Below, piece after piece: positions 54,636-64,000 of a stretch of DNA of 64,000 bases. The DNA lies in NCBI GenBank assembly GCA_963575645.1, contig OY754469.1, positions 42,800,753-42,864,752 of the forward strand. Direction: 5' to 3'. Source of the DNA: Xanthostigma xanthostigma. Taxonomy: Eukaryota; Arthropoda; Insecta; Raphidioptera; Raphidiidae. Position numbers and translations under genes: made by a program. Position 1 is the stretch's first letter. Every line of letters starts with the position of its first letter. The notes below the pieces were generated by a model. It saw nothing but the letters and a program-made list of their open reading frames with translations. It did no database searches and was not told the origin of the DNA.

Positions 54636-55103
54636 ACTAAGTGTACGTAACTCTGATTCTTATAATAGTTTTCCCATCCATGGTAACATATTATGTAGAT
54701 ATACAGGATCACTATACATAATATACAAACAATACACAATTGAATCTATGAGATATTTCCATGCGTTCGATCCCTTGTATGGAAATCAAACACGCATTTT
54801 TTTCCTTATATAAATAATAATGTTTTTTTAAGTCACAGCGCTTAAAGCCGCAGTCAAGGTATTGTAATACCTAACGGTTGTTTGATGCGCAAAACAAAAC
54901 GTAGATAAATTTATCATCAATGAGTTTAATTTATAGCACTAGAATATCTAAATCTTTATTATAGGGCTGCGATAATATTGTATTTATATCTGAAAACAAA
55001 ATTGCCAAATTTATTCTGCAAACTCCGCAACGAAAAATGATACAGTACGTCTTATATTTCTAGCTTAATCTGAATGTAATAATAATAATAATAATGCGTT
55101 TAA
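54636..55103. other. AT-rich DNA, no gene seen
   Basis: A (TAA)n microsatellite sits at 55077-55094, just before the Harbinger element. Nothing else. Confidence 0.4.
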
Positions 55104-55106
55104 TAA

Positions 55107-55871
55107 GCCCCACTCACGATCAAACTTCATGCCACAGTTCAGTGTTCAAACTTATAGTTCAGTGAAGCATGATAATGTGTGGGACAAATAAACACTGAAG
55201 TCAAGCATGAACTCATCAAATGCATCTTGATTTTTGAACGACTTCAGTGTTCAGTGTTCAAGTAAACTGCTGTGTGTGTGGGTTTTTTTCAGTTCAGTTT
55301 TTGGAGTTCTGTGTTTTGTACAACCAGAAGCCAAAAATCTCAATGTTGCTGCAAGTCTTTCTTGTGTAGAAATAGATTTTCGCATATTTGCATCCTGGTT
55401 CTTAATAAATGGGGTAGCTAATTCCAGTAAATAATTGTAAGTTAATTTATCCATTCGTAAATAATTATTCCAACCAAGCGCCTCAAGATGTAATTCATTA
55501 ATCAAATAAACATGACTTCTTGAATCACGCATTTCTAACCAATTTTTCACCCATATTCTTCTTTTTTTTTCTTATTTCTCTGTTTTAAATACAATCCCAC
55601 AGCTATGAACAGCCAATCCTCACCATTTAAATAACTCATTTAGTTCTTATTAGTTATCTATAGTATAATATTATAGTATGTATATAATATATATTTTATA
55701 TATCTATACTCGACGAGTGTATGCCAACAACTGAACCAAACTGAACACAAAAAATTTTATAAACTGAGCAGTTTGCATGAACTGTGTGTGGTGCCAGTCA
55801 GTCTTTCGATTAATCGGTCCAACTTCACTGAACACTGAACTGTGGCATGAAGTTTGATCGTGAGTGGGGCC
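55107..55871 (-). mobile_element. PIF/Harbinger element with 43-bp inverted ends
   Basis: Left end GCCCCACTCACGATCAAACT and TCATGCCACAGTTCAGTGTT; right end (55829-55871) is the complement with almost no change. The element is about 765 bp and holds a remnant of a Harbinger transposase on the minus strand. Flanks are TAA-rich but an exact 3-bp duplication could not be placed. Confidence 0.8.
55251..55550 (-). pseudogene. HARBI1-like transposase, N-terminal remnant
   Basis: The frame reads LGWNNYLRMDKLTYNYLLEL and ATPFIKNQDANMRKSISTQE, then RLAATLRFLASG. That matches the conserved segment before the DDE domain in PIF/Harbinger nucleases (RM....Y..LL..V.P.I.K.DT..R..I....RL..TLRFLATG, from family knowledge). 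The frame then diverges into non-family residues and ends; the DDE catalytic domain is missing. About 80 of ~400 residues survive. Confidence 0.8.
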
Positions 55872-56280
55872 TATAACGTCCGTTTCTCGACTTTATGTCA
55901 TAACAGACTCCATTCGCACCATTCAGCCTTTTCAGTAACCATCAATTGTTACATATGTATAACACCAGGGGAAACAATGACTTTCGCTTGCCAGATCATT
56001 CTTCGACTACCTTTGAAAAAGATGTGCTCTACAACTGTATCAAACTTTACGACCATCTGTCAGTTGAAATCAAATCTTTGCCATTATGCAAACCATGTAA
56101 AGGAAGTTAAAGAATGATTTGGTAAGCAGAGAATTTTATAGTATTTATGAATTTTTTAATATGTAATTTCTAAGTTTTTTAAAGACATGCCATATACTCT
56201 TTTGTCAATGTGGTAAAATAAATATTATTATTATTATTATTATACTATTTTCCATCTATAACACTACCCGTTATTTTCTA
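55872..56280. other. No gene recognised
   Basis: An 87-codon frame (55854-56117) overlaps the Harbinger terminus. An (ATT)n microsatellite is at about 56223-56241. Confidence 0.4.
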
Positions 56281-56562
56281 CATTTTTAAACTTCCACTTA
56301 ATTAATAGCAATGGGCGAATGAAGTAATTTTGGGCAGAGGAGTGTGACAGATAATCGGCCATGGCCTTGAATAAGGTACCATCTCGGTATTTATCTGGAA
56401 TTATTGAGGGAAACCATGGAAAACCTCAACAAGATGGCCGGTTTAGGAATTACCGTTTCTTGGCGAGAAACAGCAGAAAAAAGTCCCAGCCACATCTGCC
56501 CCCGTCTGTACCTCCCGAATGCGAGTCTAGTGCTCTCACCACTACGCCAACCCGCTCGGTTT
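56281..56562 (-). mobile_element. tRNA-derived SINE, insect type
   Basis: On the minus strand the head GAGCGGGTTGGCGTAGTGGT carries an A box and is followed by GAGAGCACTAGACTCGCATT and a degenerate B-box region (CGGGAGGTACAGACGG). The body has GAGGTTTTCCATGGTTTCCC, TAAATACCGAGATGGTACC and AAGGCCATGGCCGATTA. That ordered set (GGTTTTCC.TGGTTTCC, AAATRCCGGGATGGT, GGCCAYGGCCGA) is a body I recall from SINEs of several insect orders. The 103-codon plus frame over it is a repeat by-product. Confidence 0.65.
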
Positions 56563-57610
56563 ATTCTGAAAATAATTTAGAAACTGCATTATCGATAAAT
56601 GTTTTTGTAGAAGCTAGAAATATTTTTACAGGTATTTATGTAACTTCACTGGCTTGTCATGCAGTGTCCTAATTTGGGCCAAATCTTCCAGTCGAAATTT
56701 TGACTAGATCTAATTAAGTTGGAGCTTTGAAATTTTGCACACTTATATAAGACGGGTGACAATGCATGAATCCAATATAGCGAACGTTCCAAGATGGCGG
56801 ATGATTTTTTCTTCAAAACTTTCTTAAGAAAAGACGATAAGCTATGTGACGTCATTGTAAATACAATATGCCGGAGTCACTAAGATGGCGGATTACCTTC
56901 TTTTTACAACTCTTTAACATAAGTATGATATATCTATGGAATACAAAATGGCGTATTTAGTGGACTGGTGATAACAAGGCGCCTGCAGTGATTAAAACGT
57001 TGCAAGCTTTCTTGAAAGCACGCAGATATCAGAAGATTCACACGGCTATCGCGGATCAATGAATAGAGTTGTCAGGATTTAACCGGGTGACAAATTTTAA
57101 AATTACGATACTGACCTTGAATTTTGTGCAAATTTGAAATTATAAATCGGATATTACTTAAGCACTATCCAGTAATATATTATTTATGTATTTAGTTTAT
57201 TTGTGTTAATTTATGTTTCACAAAGTTATAAAAATAATTATTCATTACTATATTAGGTACAGCGGTACATATACCTAATACTGACTTTATTAACAGGTTA
57301 AGAAATATGTACATGTTATACCAACCCACTATGTTCATGTCTGGTTTGCTACGCATATCTCAATCAAGAAAATATTTAGCATGTAAAGTAATCAAACAAA
57401 AATTCATTAAATAATTGGAACACACAATTGCACAGGTGTAAAAGCACATAAATCCAAAACCGGTGCTGCTAAATTACGCGCTTCGGACGTTAACATGATC
57501 CTAGTGGCTCACTGTACAATAGCTTGCATATTAAAAAATTACAGGTTGGTTCAAAAGACGTTATACTGAAGTCGAATAAGGTTCACAGTTCGCGACATGT
57601 AAAAGTTAAA
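56563..57610. repeat. AAGATGGCGGAT-type repeat and AT-rich DNA
   Basis: CCAAGATGGCGGATGATTTT (about 56790) and CTAAGATGGCGGATTACCTT (about 56880) are two units of a repeat spaced ~90 bp apart, with a further AAAATGGCG near 56945. No gene. Confidence 0.4.
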
Positions 57611-57745
57611 CCTTTACTTATTTGAATAAATAAAATTGTCGACCAATTTTTTTCAGACTATGTATTGACAAAAAATAAAATTATAAATCAATATTACAAA
57701 AGATGACGTTTCGATCCGGATTTGGATCTTCTTCAGATTTAAGAA
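57611..57745 (-). repeat. Terminus of the GATCCAAATCCGGA / GTCTGA family, inverse copy
   Basis: On the minus strand it reads CTGAAGAAGATCCAAATCCG, GATCGAAACGTCATC, then a TGTCAATACATAGTCTGAAA and AAAATTGGTCGACAATTTTA tail. Same order as 34128-34285 and 62955-63065. Confidence 0.7.
57700..57740 (-). ncRNA. Hammerhead ribozyme-like motif, minus strand
   Basis: CTGAAGA (57736-57730) fits CUGANGA. After one A, GATCC and GGATC pair perfectly around AAATCC as stem II, then GAAAC (57712-57708) and GTC. Stem III would be at most two pairs and stem I is weak, so dimers or partner RNA may be needed. The same unit at 34.1 and 63.0 kb has GGACC in place of GGATC, which breaks one pair. Confidence 0.45.
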
Positions 57746-59118
57746 ATAATCTAAAATATATAAAAATTTAGTATACAGGGTAAGTTAGACCACCCGTATC
57801 GGTCGTTTTTTTCGAAAACGGTTAGTTGTAGAGAGTTGTGTCAAAAATCTGTATTATAAAAGCTCTAATGAAGAATCGAATGGTGATATTTTTTCCCCAC
57901 GGAAAGGTCGGCTTCCCTGTTAGTTTGCTCCGAAATGTTCAGAACTCCGGAATGTTAAATGGCACGATAGGTCGAAAGTGGTATTATTGAAATATCTTTA
58001 AAAAATAAGCAAGTTTTGTAGGACATTTTTTTTTATTACTGCCACCCCTGTTAAGTAATATTCGTTTGAAATTATTAAATTAACATGTCAGAATAACAAA
58101 CTTAATTGTAAAAGTCGACATTTAAAATCTAGTTACCTAATTAAACAATACCCTTAAAATACTTATGAAGTATAGATTTTTGTGCAACCTGTACAAGATA
58201 TTATGTTCTATTGATTAAGTTGTTGCAGGTACAAAACGCTAGTTTTTATAAGCAAAACCGCATCTCTAACTGCATTGCTATAAGTCATTTTGCGGCTTTT
58301 ATATAAGTCTTAAAGCTCTGATGAATAAACATGAGTTTGTTTAATTTATGTGGACAATAGTATATCTATACATAATATATACATATGTCGTCTCTTCAAC
58401 ATTTATCCTGCCTCTGGATGCAAACACACATTTTGTTTCATTTGCATATTGATTTTAATAAATGACTGTATTTTATTCGATTATTGATAACCGGGATTTT
58501 ATTATTCAAGACATTTAATTAATGATTGTTTATCTTAAATCATTACAGAACTGCAGCCCGTGACTATCAAATAATTGATAAAATTATTCTGTTCGATTTT
58601 TTACGGTAATTATAAAAAATTTTAGGTAATACTTAATCATGAACAAAAAAACTAAATAAAAAAAATTTTAATATACCACGTTTTTAAAACGAAATAAAAA
58701 GTATAAAATAATTTTTTTAACTTAGGATTTGAAACGAAAAACCGAGGCGAATTATTCGTTTTATCTCGTGTATAACTAATAAATGTAAGTTAGATGTCGC
58801 CGTCAACAAAAGCCACGTTGAAATCCAACGCATACACACAGTAAGCGCTAACACACACATGTTGGCCCTGTCATCTAACGAAATTCTAGTAGCTAAATAA
58901 AAACCAGATTATAACCCAACACACAGCATCTAGTAACTAAATTAAACGTAACACGTATCATGAACAGGGTCGAACGTCACGGAATTTGCACGTTTTTAAT
59001 CCCAACCTACGCGCCAGTAGATGCTTCACATCAAAAACTTGACCTTGGACTGGCAATAAAATATATTATGTTCTATTCTGATTACAAAAATCTGTCTTGA
59101 CTTACGCCACTGCATTTA
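57746..59118. other. No gene recognised
   Basis: 57775-58060 reads like a dispersed repeat (ACAGGGTAAGTTAGACCACC start), without a found partner. The rest is AT-rich with no open frame of note. Confidence 0.4.
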
Positions 59119-60506
59119 TAGTCCGGGAGCTGTCGATCTAAAAAGCCCCCTCATATTGTGCATGCAATTTTTTTTATGTAAATTAATAGTTTAAAAGTAT
59201 ATAAACAAGAAACGCTTGGTTTGCGTTGATTTAAATAGCCGAAAAAATGTTTAAAAAAATTAATTATAAAAAAATGACATTAATGTTTCTCCTACATCAC
59301 GGATATTGGTTGCTAGCATCCAATTTTACAAAAAATTTCGTGCTTTTTAAGAAAACATTCGCGCAAACCAATTTTTTTTGTCGAGAGAGTCAGGCAACCC
59401 TCTTAAAGTTTGTGATGAGGGAGAAAATTTCACCGTCATTCGTAACATAATTTTTTTTTTTTCATTTTATTCGTTTTAATGTGAATTTTAAGAATATGTA
59501 GGTTTGCGGGCTCTAAAATTGCCGGAAATACTCCGCAAACCAGTTTTAAATGCGCTAGCTCCAAGCTTATTTTCCACTAGTAATATTTAAATAAATAAAT
59601 TTATATTAAAATAAATGTTTTTTGTAGAACTACTGTTGTTCCACAATTATTATAATCTTGTTTGTTATATTAATATTGATTTTGTTTCTTACAAAATTTA
59701 ATTTTTCTTTTTTTTTATACATGATACAGTTGCTGCAGTGGAATAACTTATAGAAATTTTTCTCTTTCTTTCTTCTGTACGCTTGAAATTTACCTGCATT
59801 TGCTATAGGGTATACATAATACTTTAAGACAGAGAGGAGATATATAAGCATTTCTTTTTTTTTTGGTAAAGGTAATGGTTGTCCTATAGCATTTTTGAAT
59901 GTTGCAGCTGACTAGTGACTAGTCCCTTCAGTCTATTGTGTCATGATCATATATATCCTTTCATAATTATAAATCTAAAAAAAAATTCAATATTTAATTT
60001 TATATAACATTTATTTTAATATAAATTTATTGATTTAAATATTACTAGTGGAAAATAAGCTTGGAGCTAGCGCATTTAAAACTGGTTTGCGGAGTATTTC
60101 CGGCAATTTTAGAGCCCGCAAACCTACATATTCTTAAAATTCACATTAAAACGAATAAAATGAAAAAAAAAAAAATTATGTTACGAATGACGGTGAAATT
60201 TTCTCCCTCATCACAAACTTTAAGAGGGTTGCCTGACTCTCTCGGCAAAAAAAATTGGTTTGCGCGAATGTTTTCTTAAAAAGCACGAAATTTTTTGTAA
60301 AATTGGATGCTAGCAACCAATATCCGTGATGTAGGAGAAACATTAATGTCATTTTTTTATAATTAATTTTTTTAAACATTTTTTCGGCTATTTAAATCAA
60401 CGCAAACCAAGCGTTTCTTGTTTATATACTTTTAAACTATTAATTTACATAAAAAAAAGTGTATGCACATATGAGGGGGCTTTTTAGATCGACAGCTCCC
60501 GGACTA
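59119..60506. mobile_element. 1.39-kb foldback element with ~500-bp arms
   Basis: The left arm (59119 to about 59617) and right arm (about 60008-60506) are almost identical inverses, beginning TAGTCCGGGAGCTGTCGATC. Each arm encodes the same uninterrupted 67-residue frame (59247-59450 plus, 60176-60379 minus; MFKKINYKKM start), which shows arm identity rather than a gene. The ~390-bp loop has only chance frames. A transcript would form an exceptionally long duplex. Confidence 0.88.
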
Positions 60507-60544
60507 TTAAGTAACTATTATTTAAGTGACTGTCTTTTATGGTA

Positions 60545-60690
60545 CTATTTTGTACGGTCAATGTAATAATTTTACAGTGTTGTGTATTTTTTGTCACTTT
60601 CTTTCAGACTTAACTTTGCATAAGTTAAAGTGAGACAGAAATTTAACAGTGATGTAAATAATTGTAACATCGACCGTACAGAATAACAAT
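60545..60690. mobile_element. ~145-bp miniature element, TTTTGTACGGTC ends
   Basis: TTTTGTACGGTCAATGTAAT and its inverse at about 60655-60690 (ACATCGACCGTACAGAATA) form ~35-bp imperfect arms. The loop includes ACTTAACTTTGCATAAGTTA, itself a dyad. Confidence 0.65.
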
Positions 60691-60696
60691 ATTAAT

Positions 60697-61650
60697 GTAA
60701 GGTGCACTGGGGCAAGATTGTAAACGGGGCAAGATCGTAATCGGTCTATATTAATTGTTTATACATAAATGAGAATATAATAGCTAATATATAGTTAGAA
60801 ATTTTTATTAAATTAATATGAGGCGATCTATAGAAATGTCTCTCATTCATGCGGAGAATAACCGTATTATACCTATACTAGCGTGACCTGTGCGAATTAT
60901 TCGCACTAAATAAGTATAATAATTATCACTTTACAAAATTATTTTTTAAATATGATTGCAGGTATTCAATTCGTTGTTAATTTTGCACACTGCTTATAAC
61001 GTTCTTCTTTTTGTTGTAAAAGAAATATTTTACTAAAATTGTCATACAAGAGGCGCAAGTAGCAAAAGCGTTGTTCAGCGTTGCTCGTCAGATGGCAGTA
61101 TGCAGTATTTAAAATATGAAGATCAGATTGTTCTCTGGGTCAGATGACAGATCGAAGTGTTAACGTTACGCCGTCAGATGGCAGACGTTGTTCAGAGTTT
61201 AATTAATTTAATTAATTTTCAAAAACAATAGCAATAGTAAATTTTTTAGTTGTCGATGTCAGTAGAGCAAGCAATTATCTGTAAAATGATATATAATTTA
61301 TGTGGAGAAATTGTGTGGTTTTTTCTAAAAAGGGAGGCAAACATCTTAAACCTTAGCGTATTAATATATATGATTCATTATACAGTATAACTTCTGTAAA
61401 TGTTTTATGAATTATTCCGATTTTGCCCCAGAACACAGTAAGATGCGGGGCAAGTTCGCAGTGGGTAGTTTGTTACAATTTTCTATAGGAAAATTGGAAT
61501 TTTTTCCAATACAAAAAATTATAGAGTATTAACTCCACTTTGCGTTGAAACCAAAATGTGTTAAATATTTTAAAAAAAGGTTATAAAAATAAATGTGTTA
61601 AAAGTGGAACTTTTCAAAAACCGGTCCGATCTTACCCCTCTTCACCTTAA
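60697..61650. mobile_element. ~950-bp element with AAGGTGCACTGGGGCAAGAT ends
   Basis: Left end TGTAAGGTGCACTGGGGCAA; right end, read inverted, TTAAGGTGAAGAGGGGTAAG. The ~35-bp ends are imperfect inverses. The interior has GGGGCAAG-type words and three copies of a CGTCAGATGGCAG phrase (about 61086-61190). No long frame, so non-autonomous. Confidence 0.65.
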
Positions 61651-61922
61651 GTAAATAATACGGCCATGCTATGGTTATCTGTAACAGTTCAGTGATAAAG
61701 CTTGTATACATACATTATGTACATACATTTACCGAACTTGCAATATATTTCACTGGCTGTCTATCGTGAACACGACTTCTGATAATAACTAAGGATTGTC
61801 ATTCGCTACTGATCGTACAAATACATTTACAAGACGAGAACTTATTCTGCCTCTGTCTTCATTCGAATCGCACGGCACGTGAAAGAACTCAGTTTTGCGT
61901 GATATACAAATCGAAAACTTGT
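61651..61922. other. Spacer, no gene seen
   Basis: Non-coding as far as visible. Confidence 0.4.
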
Positions 61923-62352
61923 AAAGGCCGCTGCACACGAGGCTAGTTTTGCCGCTAGAAACGCGGCTGGGACTTGGGCTGGCTGCCGTGCGGCTTATAC
62001 GAGCATGGAAATGACGTCAGTGCGGACTCGCCTGCTTGCTCGCAAGATGGATTTCTAAATTAGAACCGGGGCTATTTTTCTTGCTTGTTCGTCTAATTGT
62101 TTTGAGGAAGAACCAATCGGGAAACACTATCTTGTCACGTGGGCGACATGCATTAGTGTGTGTTCTGTTCAGAGACAATAAACGTCCATTTTTGTTAACA
62201 TTCTATCACTGCGCGCGCACCAAACACATCTACAAAGCAAACTTCAATGTATGCGTCGTGTGAAGCCAAAGCATTAAAGCCATCACAAAAATCAACGCTT
62301 GAAAACTAGCAAGGTATCTAGCGGCAAAACCAGCCTCGTGTGCAGTGGCCTT
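61923..62352. mobile_element. 430-bp miniature element, copy 4 of the 13403 family
   Basis: The best-preserved copy: ends AAAGGCCGCTGCACACGAGG and CCTCGTGTGCAGTGGCCTT are inverted over ~35 bp with few changes. A TAA lies at each edge and may be the target duplication. Other copies do not confirm the TAA. Confidence 0.85.
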
Positions 62353-62551
62353 AACATTTATAAAAGTTCGGGCAGAAACATATTCGTAAGCTAAGTGTAG
62401 ATAAAAAATATTAAATATTTTAGTTATTATACAAGTTGAAAATTTTATTTTTTATTTTAAATATTTTATATTCTTCTAATTGATGATGAAAAAAATATTT
62501 TTAACTTATAGAAGATGAAAAAAAAATAAAAAAAGATATCGATTATAACCA
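62353..62551. other. AT-rich region 3' of the tRNA gene
   Basis: Very A-rich. On the minus strand, T7 at 62534-62528 lies 17 nt past the tRNA-Thr end and would serve as Pol III terminator. Confidence 0.5.
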
Positions 62552-62625
62552 AGGCCCCGACGAGATTCGAACTCGTGATCTCCTGTTTACTAGACAGGCG
62601 CTTTAACCAACTAAGCCACGGCGCC
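62552..62625 (-). tRNA. trnT-AGU: tRNA-Thr (AGT anticodon)
   Basis: 74 nt including the discriminator base. Minus-strand arms: acceptor GGCGCCG with CGGGGCC, D-arm GCTT/AAGC, anticodon stem CCTGT/ACAGG closing the loop CTAGTAA (anticodon AGT), and T-arm ACGAG/CTCGT around TTCGAAT. All stems pair except a single G-G at acceptor position 4:69. A and B boxes are intact and a T7 run follows. No CCA is encoded, as usual for eukaryotic nuclear tRNAs. The G-G mismatch could mean early decay; otherwise it looks functional. Confidence 0.85.
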
Positions 62626-62954
62626 GCTGAGGTCTGGCGTCCAAATATAAAATCGTTAGAATCAGGTGAACAGTTAAAACATTCACAACGGTATAATCTA
62701 TTATTTTGATTTTTAGTTATTTTTAACATATTAGATAATAATTAATTAATTTTAAAGCGATTTGTAGACTTACATTTTTATTATCTAAAATATTTTAAGT
62801 TCACTAAAGACATTTAAGTTATAATTTTTAGGGCAGTTGTATTTCAAGAAGTAAATTTTGAAATTCATGTTATTTTTTCAATATCTCGATATTAAAAAAC
62901 TTTGAGCAAATTTTATTAAAAACTAATTATTAATTAATTTTTATATTTTTTAGA
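62626..62954. other. AT-rich DNA, no gene seen
   Basis: 5' flank of the tRNA on the minus strand; no coding content. Confidence 0.4.
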
Positions 62955-63065
62955 TCAGTTCTGAAGAAATCCAAATCCGGACCGAAACGTTAATCTATTG
63001 AATTTATATATTTTTTGTTAATATATTTGTCTGAAAAACTGGTCGATAATTTTACTTATTGAAGT
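62955..63065 (+). repeat. Terminus of the GATCCAAATCCGGACC / GTCTGA family, third copy
   Basis: CTGAAGAAATCCAAATCCGG then ACCGAAACGTTAATC, a T-rich spacer, then TTTGTCTGAAAAACTGGTCG. The hammerhead-like core is present, but stem II is degraded by loss of GA. Confidence 0.7.
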
Positions 63066-63089
63066 AAATTTTCAAATATCAAATGAATT

Positions 63090-63645
63090 GCATTTGAAAA
63101 AATCATACAAAGAACCCCGCACAAACCTTATGGGATTTTGTTGTCGGTTAAATTGATCGAAAATTATTTTATTTTATAGTTAAAAGGTCACTAAGAAGAA
63201 GTGTCCATGGGCGCATAGTCTAAAAACCAAATAGATTTATAGCTACCTACATGTAGGATTTAGCAAGATTTTAGATATCCATTGAATTCACAATCTTAAA
63301 AAATAAGCTCTAGAAATATGTTTTCGAGTGCCCTGAATCCAAATATTATGACATTATTTTATACAGAATGACACTTTCCAACATTACCTAGTTTTCGACT
63401 ATTTTTCTATTTCTAAATAAAAAGCACAAACGTTGAACATGGAACATATTTGTGAATTCAATAGATATCCCTATATCTAGAATCTCGCTAAACATATCTG
63501 TAGCTAAAAATCTAATTGTTTTCAAGCTATGCGCCCATGGACCCTTTTTCTAAATGACCTTTAAACTATAAAATAAAACCATTTTGTTCAATTTAACCGA
63601 GAATCAAATCCCATAAGGTTTGTGCGGGGCCCTTTTCCAATTACA
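63090..63645. mobile_element. ~555-bp palindromic element with ~200-bp arms
   Basis: Left arm from about 63090 (CCCCGCACAAACCTTATGGG; GTCCATGGGCGCATAG) and right arm ending near 63645 (CCCATAAGGTTTGTGCGGGG). The arms are diverged by roughly 10-15 per cent. The centre is AT-rich. No protein. Confidence 0.75.
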
Positions 63646-63956
63646 GTATATCATTATTCATCTGTTATCATTTTCGAATTGAAATTTTACACATTAGTAC
63701 TGTAACGGTATATCACGATGTGCGACACATCATTACAATAATAATTTTTTGCCATTTTGAAACTGCAACAAAAAAAAATAATAAAACGAACTCTCTGACG
63801 CTCTGAGGACGTCGTTTCATTCTTTTTTTATTAGTAACCCCGAAACTATAAAATCTAACTGGCTTCAAGTCAAAAATATGGCAAAACATAGGACTAGAAT
63901 TAAAATTTTCGTAGAGGCCCTATGCTCCACTTAGGAGTTAAAGGAATTTATTATTA
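63646..63956. other. AT-rich DNA, no gene seen
   Basis: Nothing recognisable apart from homopolymer runs and one dyad-like CTCTCTGACGCTCTGAGGAC. Confidence 0.4.
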
Positions 63957-64000
63957 TTAAACTATAAAATAAAATCAATTTCGATCAATTTAACCACGAA
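63957..64000. repeat. Third, cut-off copy of the 63090 element arm
   Basis: AACTATAAAATAAAATCAAT and CGATCAATTTAACC match the right arm near 63565-63600 and the inverted left arm near 63150-63180. The window ends inside it. Confidence 0.65.

Noticed and set aside
55234..55434. Plus-strand frame of 66 residues in the Harbinger element
   Set aside because: The minus strand carries the recognisable transposase remnant over the same bases.
59247..59450. 67-residue open frame repeated identically at 60176-60379 on the other strand
   Set aside because: Identity is explained by the two arms of one foldback element. No start context, domain or conservation argues for a protein.

Overview
This 64-kb window is AT-rich, gene-poor eukaryotic DNA, almost certainly from an insect. 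The one clear host gene is a four-exon cathepsin B with short introns (79-83 bp, plus one of 539 bp enlarged by a palindrome). Much of the rest is transposon-derived: Helitrons with A|T target sites, hAT, PIF/Harbinger, pogo and piggyBac-type miniature elements, a Jockey-type retrotransposon tail, tRNA-derived SINE-like sequence, and many long palindromes. The order cannot be fixed from sequence alone. A hemimetabolous insect such as a hemipteran is a guess.

Layout. 1-9.3 kb is non-coding, with a degenerate GC-richer repeat at the left edge, nested palindromes (1.6-2.2, 6.0-6.3, 7.7-8.2, 8.64-8.73 kb) and two triplicated tandem repeats (85 bp at 3.0 kb, 164 bp at 7.2 kb). 9322-11807 is a complete-looking DNA transposon: perfect 37-bp terminal inverted repeats around a two-exon, uninterrupted 596-residue transposase-like gene (Sola2/DUF7869-like). 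11.9-12.4 kb is a Jockey-type C-terminus with duplicated 3' tail. 13-19.2 kb holds miniature elements, a triplicated foldback element (15.5-16.3 kb), a hAT element and a Helitron. 19.4-21.1 kb is a broken THAP/DDE transposase gene split by a hAT miniature element with an exact 8-bp target duplication. 21-32 kb is a patchwork of miniature elements, a hammerhead-ribozyme-like palindrome (30.0-30.2 kb) and a second Helitron carrying a decayed tRNA-Lys-like sequence.

32306-34026 is the cathepsin B gene, predicted to make a 339-residue secreted or lysosomal cysteine protease with all catalytic residues and the occluding-loop histidine pair. 34-62 kb is again repeats: a three-copy family (16.8, 34.9, 43.5 kb), four copies of a ~320-bp element (25.8, 40.2, 47.35, 49.1 kb), four copies of a ~430-bp element (13.4, 31.3, 52.3, 61.9 kb), a Harbinger element with transposase remnant (55.1 kb), an insect SINE-like body (56.3 kb) and a 1.39-kb foldback with ~500-bp arms (59.1-60.5 kb). 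62552-62625 (minus) is a tRNA-Thr(AGT) gene with one acceptor mismatch. The window ends in another palindrome and the start of a third copy of it.

There is no operon-like organisation. Best leads: the intact transposon at 9.3-11.8 kb; hammerhead-like motifs at 30.1, 42.8 and 57.7 kb; a 46-58-bp hairpin sequence inserted at two sites with 9-10-bp direct repeats; and a near-identical 70-bp GC-rich block at 51.3 and 53.9 kb. All calls are by eye; no database search was possible.
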